From contig NZ_VMDU01000016.1 in NCBI RefSeq assembly GCF_008271465.1, positions 1 to 64,000 on the forward strand: a DNA stretch of 64,000 nucleotides, given 5' to 3'. Below the pieces are notes generated by a model. The model was given only the letters and a program-made list of their open reading frames with translations. It did no database searches and was not told the DNA's origin. Each line of letters begins with the position of its first letter. The stretch's first letter is position 1. The position numbers and the translations under genes are program-made. This DNA comes from Tabrizicola flagellatus (GTDB lineage Bacteria > Pseudomonadota > Alphaproteobacteria > Rhodobacterales > Rhodobacteraceae). Below, piece after piece: positions 17,608-26,646 of the stretch.

Positions 17608-18483
17608 TCAAGCCCCGTCCGCGCCGGTGTCGTCTTCGGGCGTCGGCGGCGACAGGTCCTCGAACACCCGGTCGATGCGGTCCATCTGCTTGCCCGCCCG
17701 CATCATGCCGATCCGGCGGAACAGCCCGCGCGGGTCGCTGTTCAGGCGTTGCAACAGGTGGCAGGCCAGCGGCCCGACGACGGGGGCCTTGCGCGCCTCG
17801 TTCCAGATCTGGGCCAGAAGGTTGATGTCGAGCCCGCCGGTGGCCAGGTTGAAATGCGGCATGTCGAGCGGCAGGCTCCGGCCCCGGATGCGGCCGATCG
17901 GGAAGGGGGTCGCGGCGTCGAGGCCGGAGTGCAGGCGTTCGTATTCGTAGAGCTTCATCAGCGAAAACAGCACGTTGATCGACAGGCCCACGCGGCGCTG
18001 GGCCTCGGTCTCGCCATGGTCGCCGAAGGTGATGGCGGACGATATCAGCCAGCGCCCCGGCAGGTGCGGCATCAAGGCCGGCCCCGCCTCGGCCCAGATG
18101 CGGCGGAAGAGGGCGGGGGCATGGGCCGGATACCGCTGCTTGCGCAGATGCGCGATCAGGATGGCGTTGACGGCCGCGAGTTCCGGCTTGCCTGCCAGTT
18201 CCAACCGCATCTGGTGCAGCTTGCGGGCATGCAGCGTCTGCGAGCCTTCCAGCGGCGGCAGGTCGTGCGGGATCCGCGCGGCCAGCAGCGACGCGAGGTC
18301 GAGGTCGGCGGGCGGGAACCAGTCGCGCGCCGCGAGCTTCAGCCGGCGCCGGCGCTGGCCCCAGATCCCGATCAGGCTGTCCGGGGCATCCGGGTAGGTT
18401 TCAACCCCGGTCTCCGGATCGGGCTCGGTCGGATCGGGTTCTGGCGGATCGGGTTCCGGCGGATCGAGCTCGGGGGTCGTCAT
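17608..18483 (-). CDS. Conserved hypothetical protein with acidic Pro-Glu-Asp repeats
   Basis: 291 residues that I do not recognise. The N-terminus carries about five tandem repeats of a PEPDP-type unit (residues ~5-24), followed by a mixed alpha-helical body with no clear catalytic motif, signal peptide or membrane segment. The acidic C-terminus ends TPEDDTGADGA. The repeats are also visible as 15-base DNA repeats at about 18420-18470. It is convergent with chpT and downstream of prfC in the same direction, 74 bases from its start. A cytoplasmic location is inferred only from the lack of export signals. Confidence 0.7.
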   Translation of the reverse strand: MTTPELDPPEPDPPEPDPTEPDPETGVETYPDAPDSLIGIWGQRRRRLKLAARDWFPPADLDLASLLAARIPHDLPPLEGSQTLHARKLHQMRLELAGKPELAAVNAILIAHLRKQRYPAHAPALFRRIWAEAGPALMPHLPGRWLISSAITFGDHGETEAQRRVGLSINVLFSLMKLYEYERLHSGLDAATPFPIGRIRGRSLPLDMPHFNLATGGLDINLLAQIWNEARKAPVVGPLACHLLQRLNSDPRGLFRRIGMMRAGKQMDRIDRVFEDLSPPTPEDDTGADGA

Positions 18484-18557
18484 GCGGTCAGGGGCCTCCG
18501 GCGCCGCGAGGGTGGGCGGAGGCTAGGGCGCGGGGGCCGGGCGGTCAATGCCCTGGC

Positions 18558-20153
18558 CTAGACCATCATCTCCTTGGTCGCGGTCAGCTTGACGCCGGGA
18601 TAGTCGCGCACCACGCGGTCGATGTCCCATTGCAGGCGGGTCAGGAACACGAGGTCCCCGTCGCTGTCATGCGCGATATGGCCCTTGTTGACGTTCACGA
18701 GCTTCTCGATCTCCGCCTTGTCGCCGGAAATCCAGCGGGCGGAGGTGAAGTTCGACCCCTCGAAGCGGACGGGCAGGCTGTATTCCTGCTCGATCCGGCT
18801 GGCCAGCACGTCGAATTGCAAGGCCCCCACGACGCCCACGATGTAGCCCGAGCCGATCATCGGCTTGAAGACCTTGGCCGCGCCTTCCTCGGCGAACTGG
18901 GTCAGCGCCTTTTCCAGGTGCTTGGCCTTCATCGGGTCGGTGGCGCGGATGGTCTGGAGAAGTTCCGGCGCGAAGCTCGGGATGCCGGTGAAGCGCAGGG
19001 ATTCGCCTTCGGTCAGCGCGTCGCCGATGCGCAACTGGCCGTGGTTCGGGATGCCGATGATGTCGCCCGCCCAGGCTTCCTCGGCCAGTTCGCGGTCGGC
19101 GGCGAGGAAGAGGACCGGATTGGTGATCGACATGGGCTTTTTCGAGCGCACATGGAACAGCTTCATGCCGCGTTCGAAATGGCCCGAGGCGAGGCGGACG
19201 AAGGCCACCCGGTCGCGGTGCTTCGGGTCCATGTTGGCCTGGACCTTGAAGACGAAGCCGGTGACGGCGGGTTCGGACGGGTCGATCTGACGTTCGGCGG
19301 CCTTCTGCGGCTGCGGCTCGGGCCCGTATTCGCCGATGCCATCCATCAGTTCCTTCACGCCGAAGGAGTTGATCGCCGAGCCGAACCAGATCGGCGTCAT
19401 CGAGCCGTTGAGGAAGGCCGTGCGGTCGAAGGCGGGCAGAAGCTCGCGCGCCATTTCCAGTTCCTCGTGGAACTTCGCCAGCAGGTCGGCGGGGATGTGT
19501 TCGGCAAGCTTGGGGTCGTCCACCCCGCTGATCTTGATCGATTCCGCCACCCGGTTGCGGTCGGCGCGGTCCATGATCTCCAGCCGGTCGTGCAGAAGGT
19601 CATAGGCGCCAATGAAGTCGCGTCCCATGCCGATCGGCCAGGAGGCGGGCGTCACGTCGATCGCGAGGTTTTCCTGGATCTCGTCGATGATGGCGAAGGT
19701 ATCGCGGCTTTCGCGGTCCATCTTGTTGCAGAAGGTCAGGATCGGCAGGTCGCGCAGCCGGCAGACCTCGAACAGCTTGCGGGTCTGGGATTCCACGCCC
19801 TTGGCCCCGTCGATCACCATGATTGCGGCATCAACGGCGGTCAGCGTGCGGTAGGTGTCCTCGGAAAAGTCGCTGTGGCCGGGGGTATCGACCAGGTTGA
19901 AGCGGAAATCGCGGTAGTCGAACGACATGGCCGAGGCCGAAACGGAGATTCCGCGCTCCTGTTCCAGCTTCATGAAGTCCGACCGGGTGCGCCGGGCATC
20001 GCCCTTGGCGCGGACCTGGCCCGCCATCTGGATCGCACCGCCGAACAGCAGGAACTTTTCGGTCAGCGTGGTCTTGCCGGCGTCGGGGTGCGAGATGATC
20101 GCAAAGGTCCGGCGGCGGGCGATTTCAGGCGGAAGGGGGGCACGGTTCGACAT
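18558..20153 (-). CDS. prfC: Peptide chain release factor 3
   Basis: 531-residue translational GTPase that ejects RF1/RF2 from the ribosome after termination. G-domain motifs are complete: G1 SHPDAGKTTLTEK, the RGIS region, G3 DTPGHSDF and G4 NKMD. The RF3-typical insertion KGDARRTRSDFMKLEQERG distinguishes it from EF-G. Length matches the family (about 530). Confidence 0.97.
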   Translation of the reverse strand: MSNRAPLPPEIARRRTFAIISHPDAGKTTLTEKFLLFGGAIQMAGQVRAKGDARRTRSDFMKLEQERGISVSASAMSFDYRDFRFNLVDTPGHSDFSEDTYRTLTAVDAAIMVIDGAKGVESQTRKLFEVCRLRDLPILTFCNKMDRESRDTFAIIDEIQENLAIDVTPASWPIGMGRDFIGAYDLLHDRLEIMDRADRNRVAESIKISGVDDPKLAEHIPADLLAKFHEELEMARELLPAFDRTAFLNGSMTPIWFGSAINSFGVKELMDGIGEYGPEPQPQKAAERQIDPSEPAVTGFVFKVQANMDPKHRDRVAFVRLASGHFERGMKLFHVRSKKPMSITNPVLFLAADRELAEEAWAGDIIGIPNHGQLRIGDALTEGESLRFTGIPSFAPELLQTIRATDPMKAKHLEKALTQFAEEGAAKVFKPMIGSGYIVGVVGALQFDVLASRIEQEYSLPVRFEGSNFTSARWISGDKAEIEKLVNVNKGHIAHDSDGDLVFLTRLQWDIDRVVRDYPGVKLTATKEMMV

Positions 20154-20670
20154 GGGCGCGACATATCCGCCGCGCCGGCCCAGTGCAAGGATCGGCTCGG
20201 TCCGGGGGCAGGCGGATCACCGGGACGCCCCGGGGGCAGCAGCGGGCATCCGTTTCGCGACAGGTCGAGCCGGCAATCGCCGCAGCCTTGCATTCGACTG
20301 AGGCCGAAAGGATGCCGCGCGGATACTCGAGAGGGAAGGGGACGGAACCCTCCGGCGCGGAAGGAAGGATCCTGAGCCACGGACAGACCGCATTGCCGCC
20401 GATGCCGCACAAGAAGGCCGGGAGCATCCGATCCAGCGCGGTGTCGCCGCACACCTTGCTTTCCGGTGCCGGAGGCCGAGGCCGGGAGCAGGGCAAGACA
20501 GAGGGCATGGCGCGGAGTCACCGCTGCACGAGGAAGCGATCGTCGAAATGGAGGCTGGACCAGGTCAAGCCGTTTCGGCAAGACTGGAGCGCGACATGTT
20601 CTTGCCGAGTTTGCGGGGAAACCCGACCGTTCTGCTGCCAGCGAATTCTGTCCCTACTCATAGGCATTGC
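20154..20670. other. Intergenic stretch upstream of prfC and the ATP-grasp gene
   Basis: About 515 bases between divergent genes; it should contain both promoters. A minus-strand frame (20125-20508) could encode a cysteine-rich protein of 127 residues, but it overlaps the prfC start and resembles nothing I know. Two alternative in-frame starts for the ATP-grasp gene (20548, 20596) also fall here. No repeat or RNA gene seen. Confidence 0.4.
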
Positions 20671-21729
20671 ATGGAAGTTCTTTTCCGAACGGCCAGGAGC
20701 ATCGGCAAGCGCGTGCTGCGGCATCATTGCAGCCGCAATCATCTGAGGGCCGCGCGCGGGACCCTGGAGATGCTGGAACGCCGCGACGGGCCTCTGAGCG
20801 CTGCCGACCGCGGCCGCTGCGATGCCTACGCGGTCGAGGTGCTGGGCCACGCGAAATTCGCCCCCTGGCTTTACGTCTATTCGCATGTGGCCGGGGAATT
20901 CCGGGAGGGCTGGATCCCCGACAACTTCTTCGACGAATGCGTGTTGCCGCACAACTCGGGCAGGCATGGCGAGCTGTCGCAGTTCCGCAGCCTCAACGGC
21001 ATCCTGTTCGACGCGCCCGAGTTTCCCGACCTTGCCGTGCAGATCAACGGGATGGTGATCGGACGGGATGGCAAGCCGGTCGCGCGCAAGGATCTGACCG
21101 CCGTGCTTTTCGGGCAGGGCGACCGCATCGTGTTCAAGAGCGACGCCACGCAGTCCGGTCTTGGGCTTCGGGTGCTGGACCGCGCCTCGTTCGACCCTGA
21201 CGGGATAGGGCGGCTTGGAGCGGGCGTGTTCCAGCCCTTCGTCCGGCAGCATCCCGAGTTCCACCGGATCGGGAACAGCACGGCGGTGACCACGCTGCGC
21301 CTGACCACGGCGACCGACGACAGCGGCACGCCGCAGGTTCGGGCGGCCTTTCTCTGCATCGGGATGGCCGGGGACGTGCATATCCGGGCGGGGACGGATG
21401 CGCTGGTGCCCGTCGATCCTGCCACAGGCGAGATGTCACCGGTGGGCTATGTTCCCGACTGGCAGCGCACCGACCGCCACCCGGATTCCGGCGTCCTTTT
21501 CGCGGGCTTCGAACTGCCGGAGTGGGAAGCGTGCCGGGATGTCGCCCTGCGCTACCACGCGCGCCTTCCCTTCGTGCGTTGCATCGGCTGGGACGTGACC
21601 GTGGACGATCAGGGCGCGGTGCGGATCCTGGAATGGAACGGCGGCCATACCGGAATCAAGTTCACCGAGGCGACGCAAGGCCCGTGCTTTGCCGACCTCG
21701 GCTGGCACCGCCTGCGCCGGCCGACCTAG
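20671..21729 (+). CDS. Sugar-transfer-associated ATP-grasp protein
   Basis: About 352 residues related to the ATP-grasp family found with sugar transferases in polysaccharide loci. The C-terminal ATP/Mg site is represented by FVRCIGWDVTVDDQG and ILEWNGGHTGIKFTEA (Glu and Asn ligands), and the middle by VFKSDATQSGLG. Such enzymes ligate a carboxylate to an amine or similar; the substrate is unknown. No glycosyltransferase lies nearby, which is unusual for the family. The start is uncertain: ATG at 20671 begins the recognisable part (MEVLFRTARSIGKRV); 20596 and 20548 are alternatives. Confidence 0.75.
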   Translation: MEVLFRTARSIGKRVLRHHCSRNHLRAARGTLEMLERRDGPLSAADRGRCDAYAVEVLGHAKFAPWLYVYSHVAGEFREGWIPDNFFDECVLPHNSGRHGELSQFRSLNGILFDAPEFPDLAVQINGMVIGRDGKPVARKDLTAVLFGQGDRIVFKSDATQSGLGLRVLDRASFDPDGIGRLGAGVFQPFVRQHPEFHRIGNSTAVTTLRLTTATDDSGTPQVRAAFLCIGMAGDVHIRAGTDALVPVDPATGEMSPVGYVPDWQRTDRHPDSGVLFAGFELPEWEACRDVALRYHARLPFVRCIGWDVTVDDQGAVRILEWNGGHTGIKFTEATQGPCFADLGWHRLRRPT

Positions 21730-21838
21730 GCCGGCGGGTTGCCCGGGGGCAGGTCCGGCCCATCGGGATCCCGGCGACGAGGACGCGCTTGTGCGCCGGG
21801 CACGGCCTGATAGGCTGGGCCGCGACAGGAGGACTGCG

Positions 21839-22615
21839 ATGGATCTGGGCATCAGGGGAAAGCGGGCGCTGGTCTGCGCCTCGTCCAAGGGGCTGGGGCG
21901 GGGCTGCGCCGAGGCCCTGGCCGAGGCGGGCGTCGATCTGGTGATGAACGCGCGGGGCGCCGAGGCGCTGGAGGCGGCGGCGGAAGAGATCCGGGCAAGG
22001 CACCGGGTGAAGGTGGTCGCGGTGGCGGGGGACATCACCTCTGACGCGGGGCGGGCGGCGGTGCTGGCGCATGGGCCGTTCGACATCCTGGTGACCAATG
22101 CCGGCGGGCCGCCGCCGGGGATGTGGTCGGACTGGACGCGCGAGGATTTCATCAAGGCGCTGGATGCCAACATGCTGACGCCCATCGCGCTGATGCAGGC
22201 GGTGCTGCCGGGGATGATGGCGCGAGGATGGGGCCGCGTGGTCAACATCACCAGCGTCTCGGTCAAGGCGCCCGTCTCGGTGCTGGGCCTGTCGAACTCG
22301 GCCCGGGCGGGGCTGACCGGCTTCGTCGCCGGCACCTCGCGGCAGGTGGCGGGCAAGGGAGTGACGATCAACAACCTGTTGCCCGGCATCCATGCCACCG
22401 ACCGGGCGGTGGCCCTGGACATGGCTGTCGTCAAGGCCCGGGGCATCAGCATGGAGGAGGCGATCGCGGAACGCGCCGCCACCATCCCCGCAGGACGCTA
22501 CGGCACCCCGGCCGAGTTCGGCGCGGCCTGCGCATTCCTCTGTTCGCAGCACGCCGGCTTCATCGTCGGGCAGAACATCCTGCTGGACGGCGGGGCTACC
22601 AATACGACGCTGTAG
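21839..22615 (+). CDS. Atypical short-chain dehydrogenase (SDR), catalytic Tyr missing
   Basis: 258-residue SDR-fold protein preceded by a strong AGGAGG. The NAD(P) site is altered (ALVCASSKGLGRGCAEA in place of TGxxxGxG), though NAGG follows at the usual place. Where the family has YxxxK it reads GLSNSARAGLTGF, so both catalytic Tyr and Lys are absent. This matches the group of non-canonical SDRs annotated as beta-ketoacyl reductase-like, whose activity is uncertain. It converges with a small membrane-protein gene 6 bases away. Confidence 0.82.
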   Translation: MDLGIRGKRALVCASSKGLGRGCAEALAEAGVDLVMNARGAEALEAAAEEIRARHRVKVVAVAGDITSDAGRAAVLAHGPFDILVTNAGGPPPGMWSDWTREDFIKALDANMLTPIALMQAVLPGMMARGWGRVVNITSVSVKAPVSVLGLSNSARAGLTGFVAGTSRQVAGKGVTINNLLPGIHATDRAVALDMAVVKARGISMEEAIAERAATIPAGRYGTPAEFGAACAFLCSQHAGFIVGQNILLDGGATNTTL

Positions 22616-22621
22616 CAGCGG

Positions 22622-23089
22622 TCAGCCGTAGGCCGACCGCCGCCGTCCGGGATCGAGAACCCCCAGCGTCGCCAGAAGGCTTGCGCCAATGGCCCAGGCC
22701 CAGGCCCCGGCGCCGAGCATGCGCTGGGTCATCTCGGGGATGGACGAGCCCGAGAAGGACAGGCCCGTCGCCTCGGCCTGGCCGATCAGCGACAGAAGCG
22801 CCCAGGCCACCAGCGCGACCGGCACCGCCCCGGTCAGGAAGGCCAGAAGCCGCGACTCGCGCCCGATCAGGGCGAAGGCGACGAACAGCGCGGCCAGCAC
22901 GAAGGAGCAGCCATAGGCGATGGTCTCGGGTCGGGCGCCGGCCAGGATGTCATGGGCTCGGGCCGCGTCCATCTCGCGCAGCACGGTCCAGGGCACGACG
23001 TTTTCGCCGAAAGGCGAGGAAAGCCAAGGCAGGAAGAGGCTGGCAAGAATGGCAAGCGCGGCAACAAGGGCAAGCGGACGTGTCAACAT
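22622..23089 (-). CDS. Small four-helix membrane protein, function unknown
   Basis: 155-residue protein with four hydrophobic segments at roughly residues 5-24, 56-76, 83-105 and 128-148. The first loop after helix 1 (SPFGENVVPWTVLREMDAAR) would face the periplasm. I do not recognise a family. The start at 23089 is chosen because the first helix follows at once. It is divergent from the FbpC-like ATPase with about 230 bases between. Confidence 0.6.
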   Translation of the reverse strand: MLTRPLALVAALAILASLFLPWLSSPFGENVVPWTVLREMDAARAHDILAGARPETIAYGCSFVLAALFVAFALIGRESRLLAFLTGAVPVALVAWALLSLIGQAEATGLSFSGSSIPEMTQRMLGAGAWAWAIGASLLATLGVLDPGRRRSAYG

Positions 23090-23317
23090 CGGGGCACCTT
23101 TCGGCGGATCAATCCTGCAAGCGAAACACCGGTTGCGGATTGCGTCAATTTTCCCTTGCGCGAGAGCCGGAATTGGCGCGATGGCCGCATCAATCCCGCG
23201 CCGCATGCCGGGTTTGGTGCGCAGCCGTCCAGAGTGCGGCGACGCCCCGCAGGTCTGGTCTTGCCCGGCCCGACTCACGCTGCTAGGGGAAAGCCTGACG
23301 GATTTGCTTGAGTATCC

Positions 23318-24400
23318 ATGCCCGATACCCCGCCCCTGCGCCTGGACGTCATCAACCTTGGCCGGTCCTTCGGCGGGCGCAAGGTGGTGGACGGGGTTTC
23401 GCTGTCGGTGGCGGCCGGGCAGGTGACCTGTCTGCTTGGCCCCTCGGGCTGCGGCAAGTCCACCACGCTGCGGATGATCGCCGGGGTCGAGCGCGCAGAT
23501 GCCGGCGAGGTGCGGCTGGATGGCCAGACCGTCGCCGGGCCGGGGGTGCATGTCCCGCCCGAGGTGCGCTCGGTCGGGCTGATGTTCCAGGACTTCGCGC
23601 TGTTCCCGCATCTGACGGTGGCCGAGAACGTGGGCTTCGGCCTGCGCATGGACCGGGCCGAGAAGGCGCGGCGGGTGGGCGAGCTGCTGGAAAAGGTCGA
23701 TCTGGCGGGCTTCGGGCCGAAGCATCCGCACGAGCTGTCGGGCGGCGAGCAGCAGCGCGTGGCGCTGGCCCGGGCGCTGGCGCCGAACCCGCGGGTGATG
23801 CTGATGGACGAGCCCTTCTCGGGGCTGGACAACCGGTTGCGCGACGGGATCCGCGACCGGACGCTGGAGATCCTGAAGGAGGCGGGCGCGGCGGTGCTTC
23901 TGGTCACGCACGAACCCGACGAGGCGATGCGCATGGCCGACGAGATCGCCTTGATGCGCGCGGGCCGGATCGTGCAGAAGGGCGCGCCCTACAACGTCTA
24001 CAACGCTCCGGTGGACAAGGCGGCGGCGGCCTTCTTCAGCGACATCAACGTGATCCGGGGCGTCTCGAAGGGCGCGCTGACCGAGACGCCCTTCGGCGCC
24101 TTCCTCACCCCTGGCCATGCCGACGGCGCCGAGGTCGAGATCGTGATCCGCCCGCAGCACCTGCGCATCGACTTCGACCGCGGCGGGCGCGGCCCCAACC
24201 CCACGCCCGAGGACGGCGTGCCCGCGCGGGGAACGGTGGTCCGCAGCCGCTATCTGGGTCGCGAGAGCCTGGTGGATTTCAGGATGGATGTCGCGGGGAC
24301 GAAGCTGACCGCCAGCGTGCCCGGTGTCTTCCTGCCCAAACCCGGCACCGTCCTGTGGCTGATGATCCGCCGCGACCGCTGCTTCGTCTTCGGCGTGTGA
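23318..24400 (+). CDS. ABC transporter ATP-binding protein (FbpC/PotA type)
   Basis: 360-residue ATPase of the iron(III)/polyamine/sugar importer class. It has Walker A GPSGCGKST, Q-loop FQDFALFPH, signature LSGGEQQRVALARAL, Walker B VMLMDEPF, the H-loop (LLVTHEPDEA) and a C-terminal TOBE-like domain (about 235-360). No permease or binding-protein gene is adjacent, so it is an orphan subunit here. Its neighbour on the other strand is a short HTH regulator ending 16 bases away. Confidence 0.85.
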   Translation: MPDTPPLRLDVINLGRSFGGRKVVDGVSLSVAAGQVTCLLGPSGCGKSTTLRMIAGVERADAGEVRLDGQTVAGPGVHVPPEVRSVGLMFQDFALFPHLTVAENVGFGLRMDRAEKARRVGELLEKVDLAGFGPKHPHELSGGEQQRVALARALAPNPRVMLMDEPFSGLDNRLRDGIRDRTLEILKEAGAAVLLVTHEPDEAMRMADEIALMRAGRIVQKGAPYNVYNAPVDKAAAAFFSDINVIRGVSKGALTETPFGAFLTPGHADGAEVEIVIRPQHLRIDFDRGGRGPNPTPEDGVPARGTVVRSRYLGRESLVDFRMDVAGTKLTASVPGVFLPKPGTVLWLMIRRDRCFVFGV

Positions 24401-24415
24401 CGGCGGCGGTCCGGG

Positions 24416-24772
24416 TCAGGGCGGTTCGGCCTCGATCCCGGACTGGGGCAAGAGGGTCGTGACCTTGTAGAGCAGGCTGCGCGCCGCCCGTGCGCGCGGG
24501 TTCCCCTCCTGGCCCACGTGGCGCAGCCCCTCGACCAGCGCCTCCAGCTCGTCCGGGGTCAGCATGGTCGGCGGCAGCACCAGCGGCGAGCGCAGGATGT
24601 AGCCGAGGCCCCGTTCGCCCTCGACCGGCATGCCGGTGGCGGCCAGCATCTCCATGTCGCGCCAGATCGTGCGGGTCGAGACCCCGGTGCGCGCGGCAAG
24701 TTCGGCCGCCGTGTGCAGCCGCCCGTCGCGCAGGGCCTGGACGATGTCGTAAAGGCGGGCGTCGCGTTTCAT
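24416..24772 (-). CDS. YafY/DeoR-type HTH regulator, short form
   Basis: 118-residue regulator with an N-terminal HTH_11 domain (LHTAAELAARTGVSTRTIWR) and only the beginning of the C-terminal region (YILRSPLVLPPTMLTPDELEAL). Full-length relatives have about 230 residues with a WYL or related ligand domain, which is absent. The stop lies just before the end of the convergent ATPase gene. Either the protein is a naturally short member or it has lost its C-terminus. A palindrome upstream (24802-24821) is a probable operator for autoregulation. Confidence 0.75.
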   Translation of the reverse strand: MKRDARLYDIVQALRDGRLHTAAELAARTGVSTRTIWRDMEMLAATGMPVEGERGLGYILRSPLVLPPTMLTPDELEALVEGLRHVGQEGNPRARAARSLLYKVTTLLPQSGIEAEPP

Positions 24773-24801
24773 GGGGCCGGACCGGGGAAGGGGAGGGACT
24801 T

Positions 24802-24821
24802 ACTGACAAAATACTGTCAGT
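24802..24821. promoter_or_regulatory. Palindromic operator ACTGACA-N6-TGTCAGT
   Basis: A perfect 7-bp inverted repeat with a 6-base AT-rich spacer (AAATAC), 30 bases upstream of the HTH regulator start and about 110 bases upstream of tatA. TGACA/TGTCA palindromes are known for YafY-like regulators, as far as I recall, so it probably autoregulates that gene. An effect on tatA is conceivable. Confidence 0.6.
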
Positions 24822-24931
24822 TGACTGCATTTGCCAAGCGGCTTGGGTCTTGGAAGCCGGGCAATCGGGGGCGTAATTGGGGGCAGTAACGGATTCCGCC
24901 CCGGCATCGGGGCCTGCATGGAGGGGTTCTC

Positions 24932-25144
24932 ATGCTCAACAACATCGGTCTTCCCGGCCTGCTCCTGATTGCGATCGTGGTGCTGGTCCTGTTCGGCAAG
25001 GGCAAGGTGTCGAGTCTGATGGGCGAGGTCGGCAAGGGCATCACGGCCTTCAAGAAGGGCGTGAACGACGGCGCGAAGGAAATCGAGGACGCCAAGGCCG
25101 AGGCCGCCAAGGATGTGACGCCTGCCGAAAAGGACAAGGCCTGA
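24932..25144 (+). CDS. tatA: Twin-arginine translocase subunit TatA
   Basis: 70-residue pore-forming subunit of the Tat system that exports folded proteins. One N-terminal membrane helix ([13 protein letters not shown]), the hinge FGKGK, and an amphipathic helix ([16 protein letters not shown]) are followed by a charged tail. First of tatA-tatB-tatC. Possible clients in this window are the BMP binding protein and the MltB-like lipoprotein, which both carry SRRG at the N-terminus. Confidence 0.95.
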   Translation: MLNNIGLPGLLLIAIVVLVLFGKGKVSSLMGEVGKGITAFKKGVNDGAKEIEDAKAEAAKDVTPAEKDKA

Positions 25145-25171
25145 CCTGACAGGCCGTCCGGGAGACGGGAC

Positions 25172-25744
25172 ATGGATCTCAGCTGGTCCGAACTTCTGGT
25201 CGTCGGCATCGTCGCGCTGATCTTCATCGGCCCGAAGGATCTGCCCGGCATGTTCCGCGAGCTTGGCCGGTTCACCGCCAAGGTCCGGTCGATGGGGCGC
25301 GAGTTCAGCCGGGCGATGGAACAGGCGGCGAAGGAGTCGGGCGTCAAGGACGTGGCCGACGACCTGAAGAAGGTCACCTCGCCCAAGGCCATGGGGCTGG
25401 ATGCGGTGAAGTCCGCCGCCGACAAGTTCGAGAAATGGGATCCGCTGAAGAACGCGGCCAAGCCAACGAAGCCCCTGACCCCTGCACCGATGCCGGCGGC
25501 GATGACCGCGGCGCCGGTGGCCGAGGCCGCCACGGCCGCGGCGGCACCCGCGGTGCCGGAAGGTGCGGGCCCGGCCACGGCAGCGCTTTACGAACAGAAG
25601 GCCGCGCGCAAGGCGGTGGTGGACGAGGCGGCGGCCAGGCTGCGCGCCCTGTCCGAACCCGCAGCCGCCGAGGCCCAGCCCGCCGCCAAGGCGCCCGGCC
25701 GGCGGCGCAGGAAGGCCGACCCGCAGGGTGGTGACGCAGCATGA
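25172..25744 (+). CDS. tatB: Twin-arginine translocase subunit TatB
   Basis: 190-residue TatB, part of the TatBC receptor for twin-arginine signal peptides. It starts MDLSWSELLVVGIVALIFIG, then GPKDLPGMFRELGRF marks the hinge and amphipathic helix. A long Ala/Pro-rich, charged C-terminal region (about 100-190) follows, ending RRRRKADPQGG-like. Its stop overlaps the start of tatC (ATGA). Confidence 0.95.
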   Translation: MDLSWSELLVVGIVALIFIGPKDLPGMFRELGRFTAKVRSMGREFSRAMEQAAKESGVKDVADDLKKVTSPKAMGLDAVKSAADKFEKWDPLKNAAKPTKPLTPAPMPAAMTAAPVAEAATAAAAPAVPEGAGPATAALYEQKAARKAVVDEAAARLRALSEPAAAEAQPAAKAPGRRRRKADPQGGDAA

Positions 25745-26646
25745 GCGCGAAGGACGAGATCGACGACAGCTCGGCCCCCCTGGTCGAGCATCTGGCCGAA
25801 CTGCGCAACCGGCTGATCTGGTCGGTCACGGCCTTCATCGTGGCCATGCTGGCCTGTTTCGTGGTGGCCGACCCGATCCTGAACTTCCTGCTGCGCCCGA
25901 TCGAGCAGGCGATGCGCGAGCTGGGCAACCCGAACCCGGTGATGCAATACACCGCGCCGCAGGAATATTTCTTCACGCTGGTCCATATCTCGGTCGTGGC
26001 CGGGCTGATGGTCAGCTTTCCGGTCATCGCCTACCAGCTCTGGCGCTTCGTGGCGCCGGGACTCTACCGCAGCGAGAAGCAGGCCTTCCTGCCCTTCCTG
26101 ATCGCCTCGCCGGTGCTGTTCCTGCTGGGCGCGACCTTTGCGCATTATGTGGTGACGCCCATCGCCATGCGCTTCTTCCTCGGCTTTGCCGACAGCGCCT
26201 CGATCCTGTCGGTGCTGGCGCCGATGCTGACCGATGTGCCCGCCGACGTGCCTGCCGCGGCGCCGAAGGAAGGCATCGAGATCGTCTTCCAGGGCAAGGT
26301 GAACGAGACGCTGGACATCAGTCTTAAGCTGATCATCGCCTTCGGCCTATGCTTCCAGCTGCCGGTCCTTCTGACGCTGATGGGCAAGGCGGGGCTGGCG
26401 ACCTCGGCCGGCCTCGCGGGGATGCGCAAGTATGCCATCGTCGTCATCCTGATCGTCGCCGCGCTCGTCACGCCGCCGGACGTGATGAGCCAGCTGATCC
26501 TGTTCTTCGCCGTCTATCCGCTCTACGAGGTGTCGATCTTCCTGATCCGCCGCATCGAAAAGCGCCGCGAGGCGGAACTGCGCGCCGAGGGGCTCTGGGA
26601 TGACGAGACCGACGGCCCCTCCGACACGGCCGAGCCCAAGGCATGA
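25741..26646 (+). CDS. tatC: Twin-arginine translocase subunit TatC
   Basis: 301-residue, six-helix signal-peptide receptor. It has the N-terminal PLVEHLAELRNRLIWS, the helix 2-3 region QEYFFTLVHISVVAGL, and FGLCFQLPVLLTLMGKAGL. A longer than usual periplasmic loop (about 165-195, rich in Asp/Pro/Ala) lies between helices 3 and 4; E. coli TatC has 258 residues. Its stop overlaps the start of the DUF815 gene, so tatABC and DUF815 are one unit. Confidence 0.95.
   Translation: MSAKDEIDDSSAPLVEHLAELRNRLIWSVTAFIVAMLACFVVADPILNFLLRPIEQAMRELGNPNPVMQYTAPQEYFFTLVHISVVAGLMVSFPVIAYQLWRFVAPGLYRSEKQAFLPFLIASPVLFLLGATFAHYVVTPIAMRFFLGFADSASILSVLAPMLTDVPADVPAAAPKEGIEIVFQGKVNETLDISLKLIIAFGLCFQLPVLLTLMGKAGLATSAGLAGMRKYAIVVILIVAALVTPPDVMSQLILFFAVYPLYEVSIFLIRRIEKRREAELRAEGLWDDETDGPSDTAEPKA

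Noticed and set aside
20125-20508. Minus-strand frame for a cysteine-rich 127-residue protein upstream of prfC
   Set aside because: Overlaps the prfC start, lacks a signal peptide in frame and resembles nothing known; could be a broken gene but evidence is too thin.
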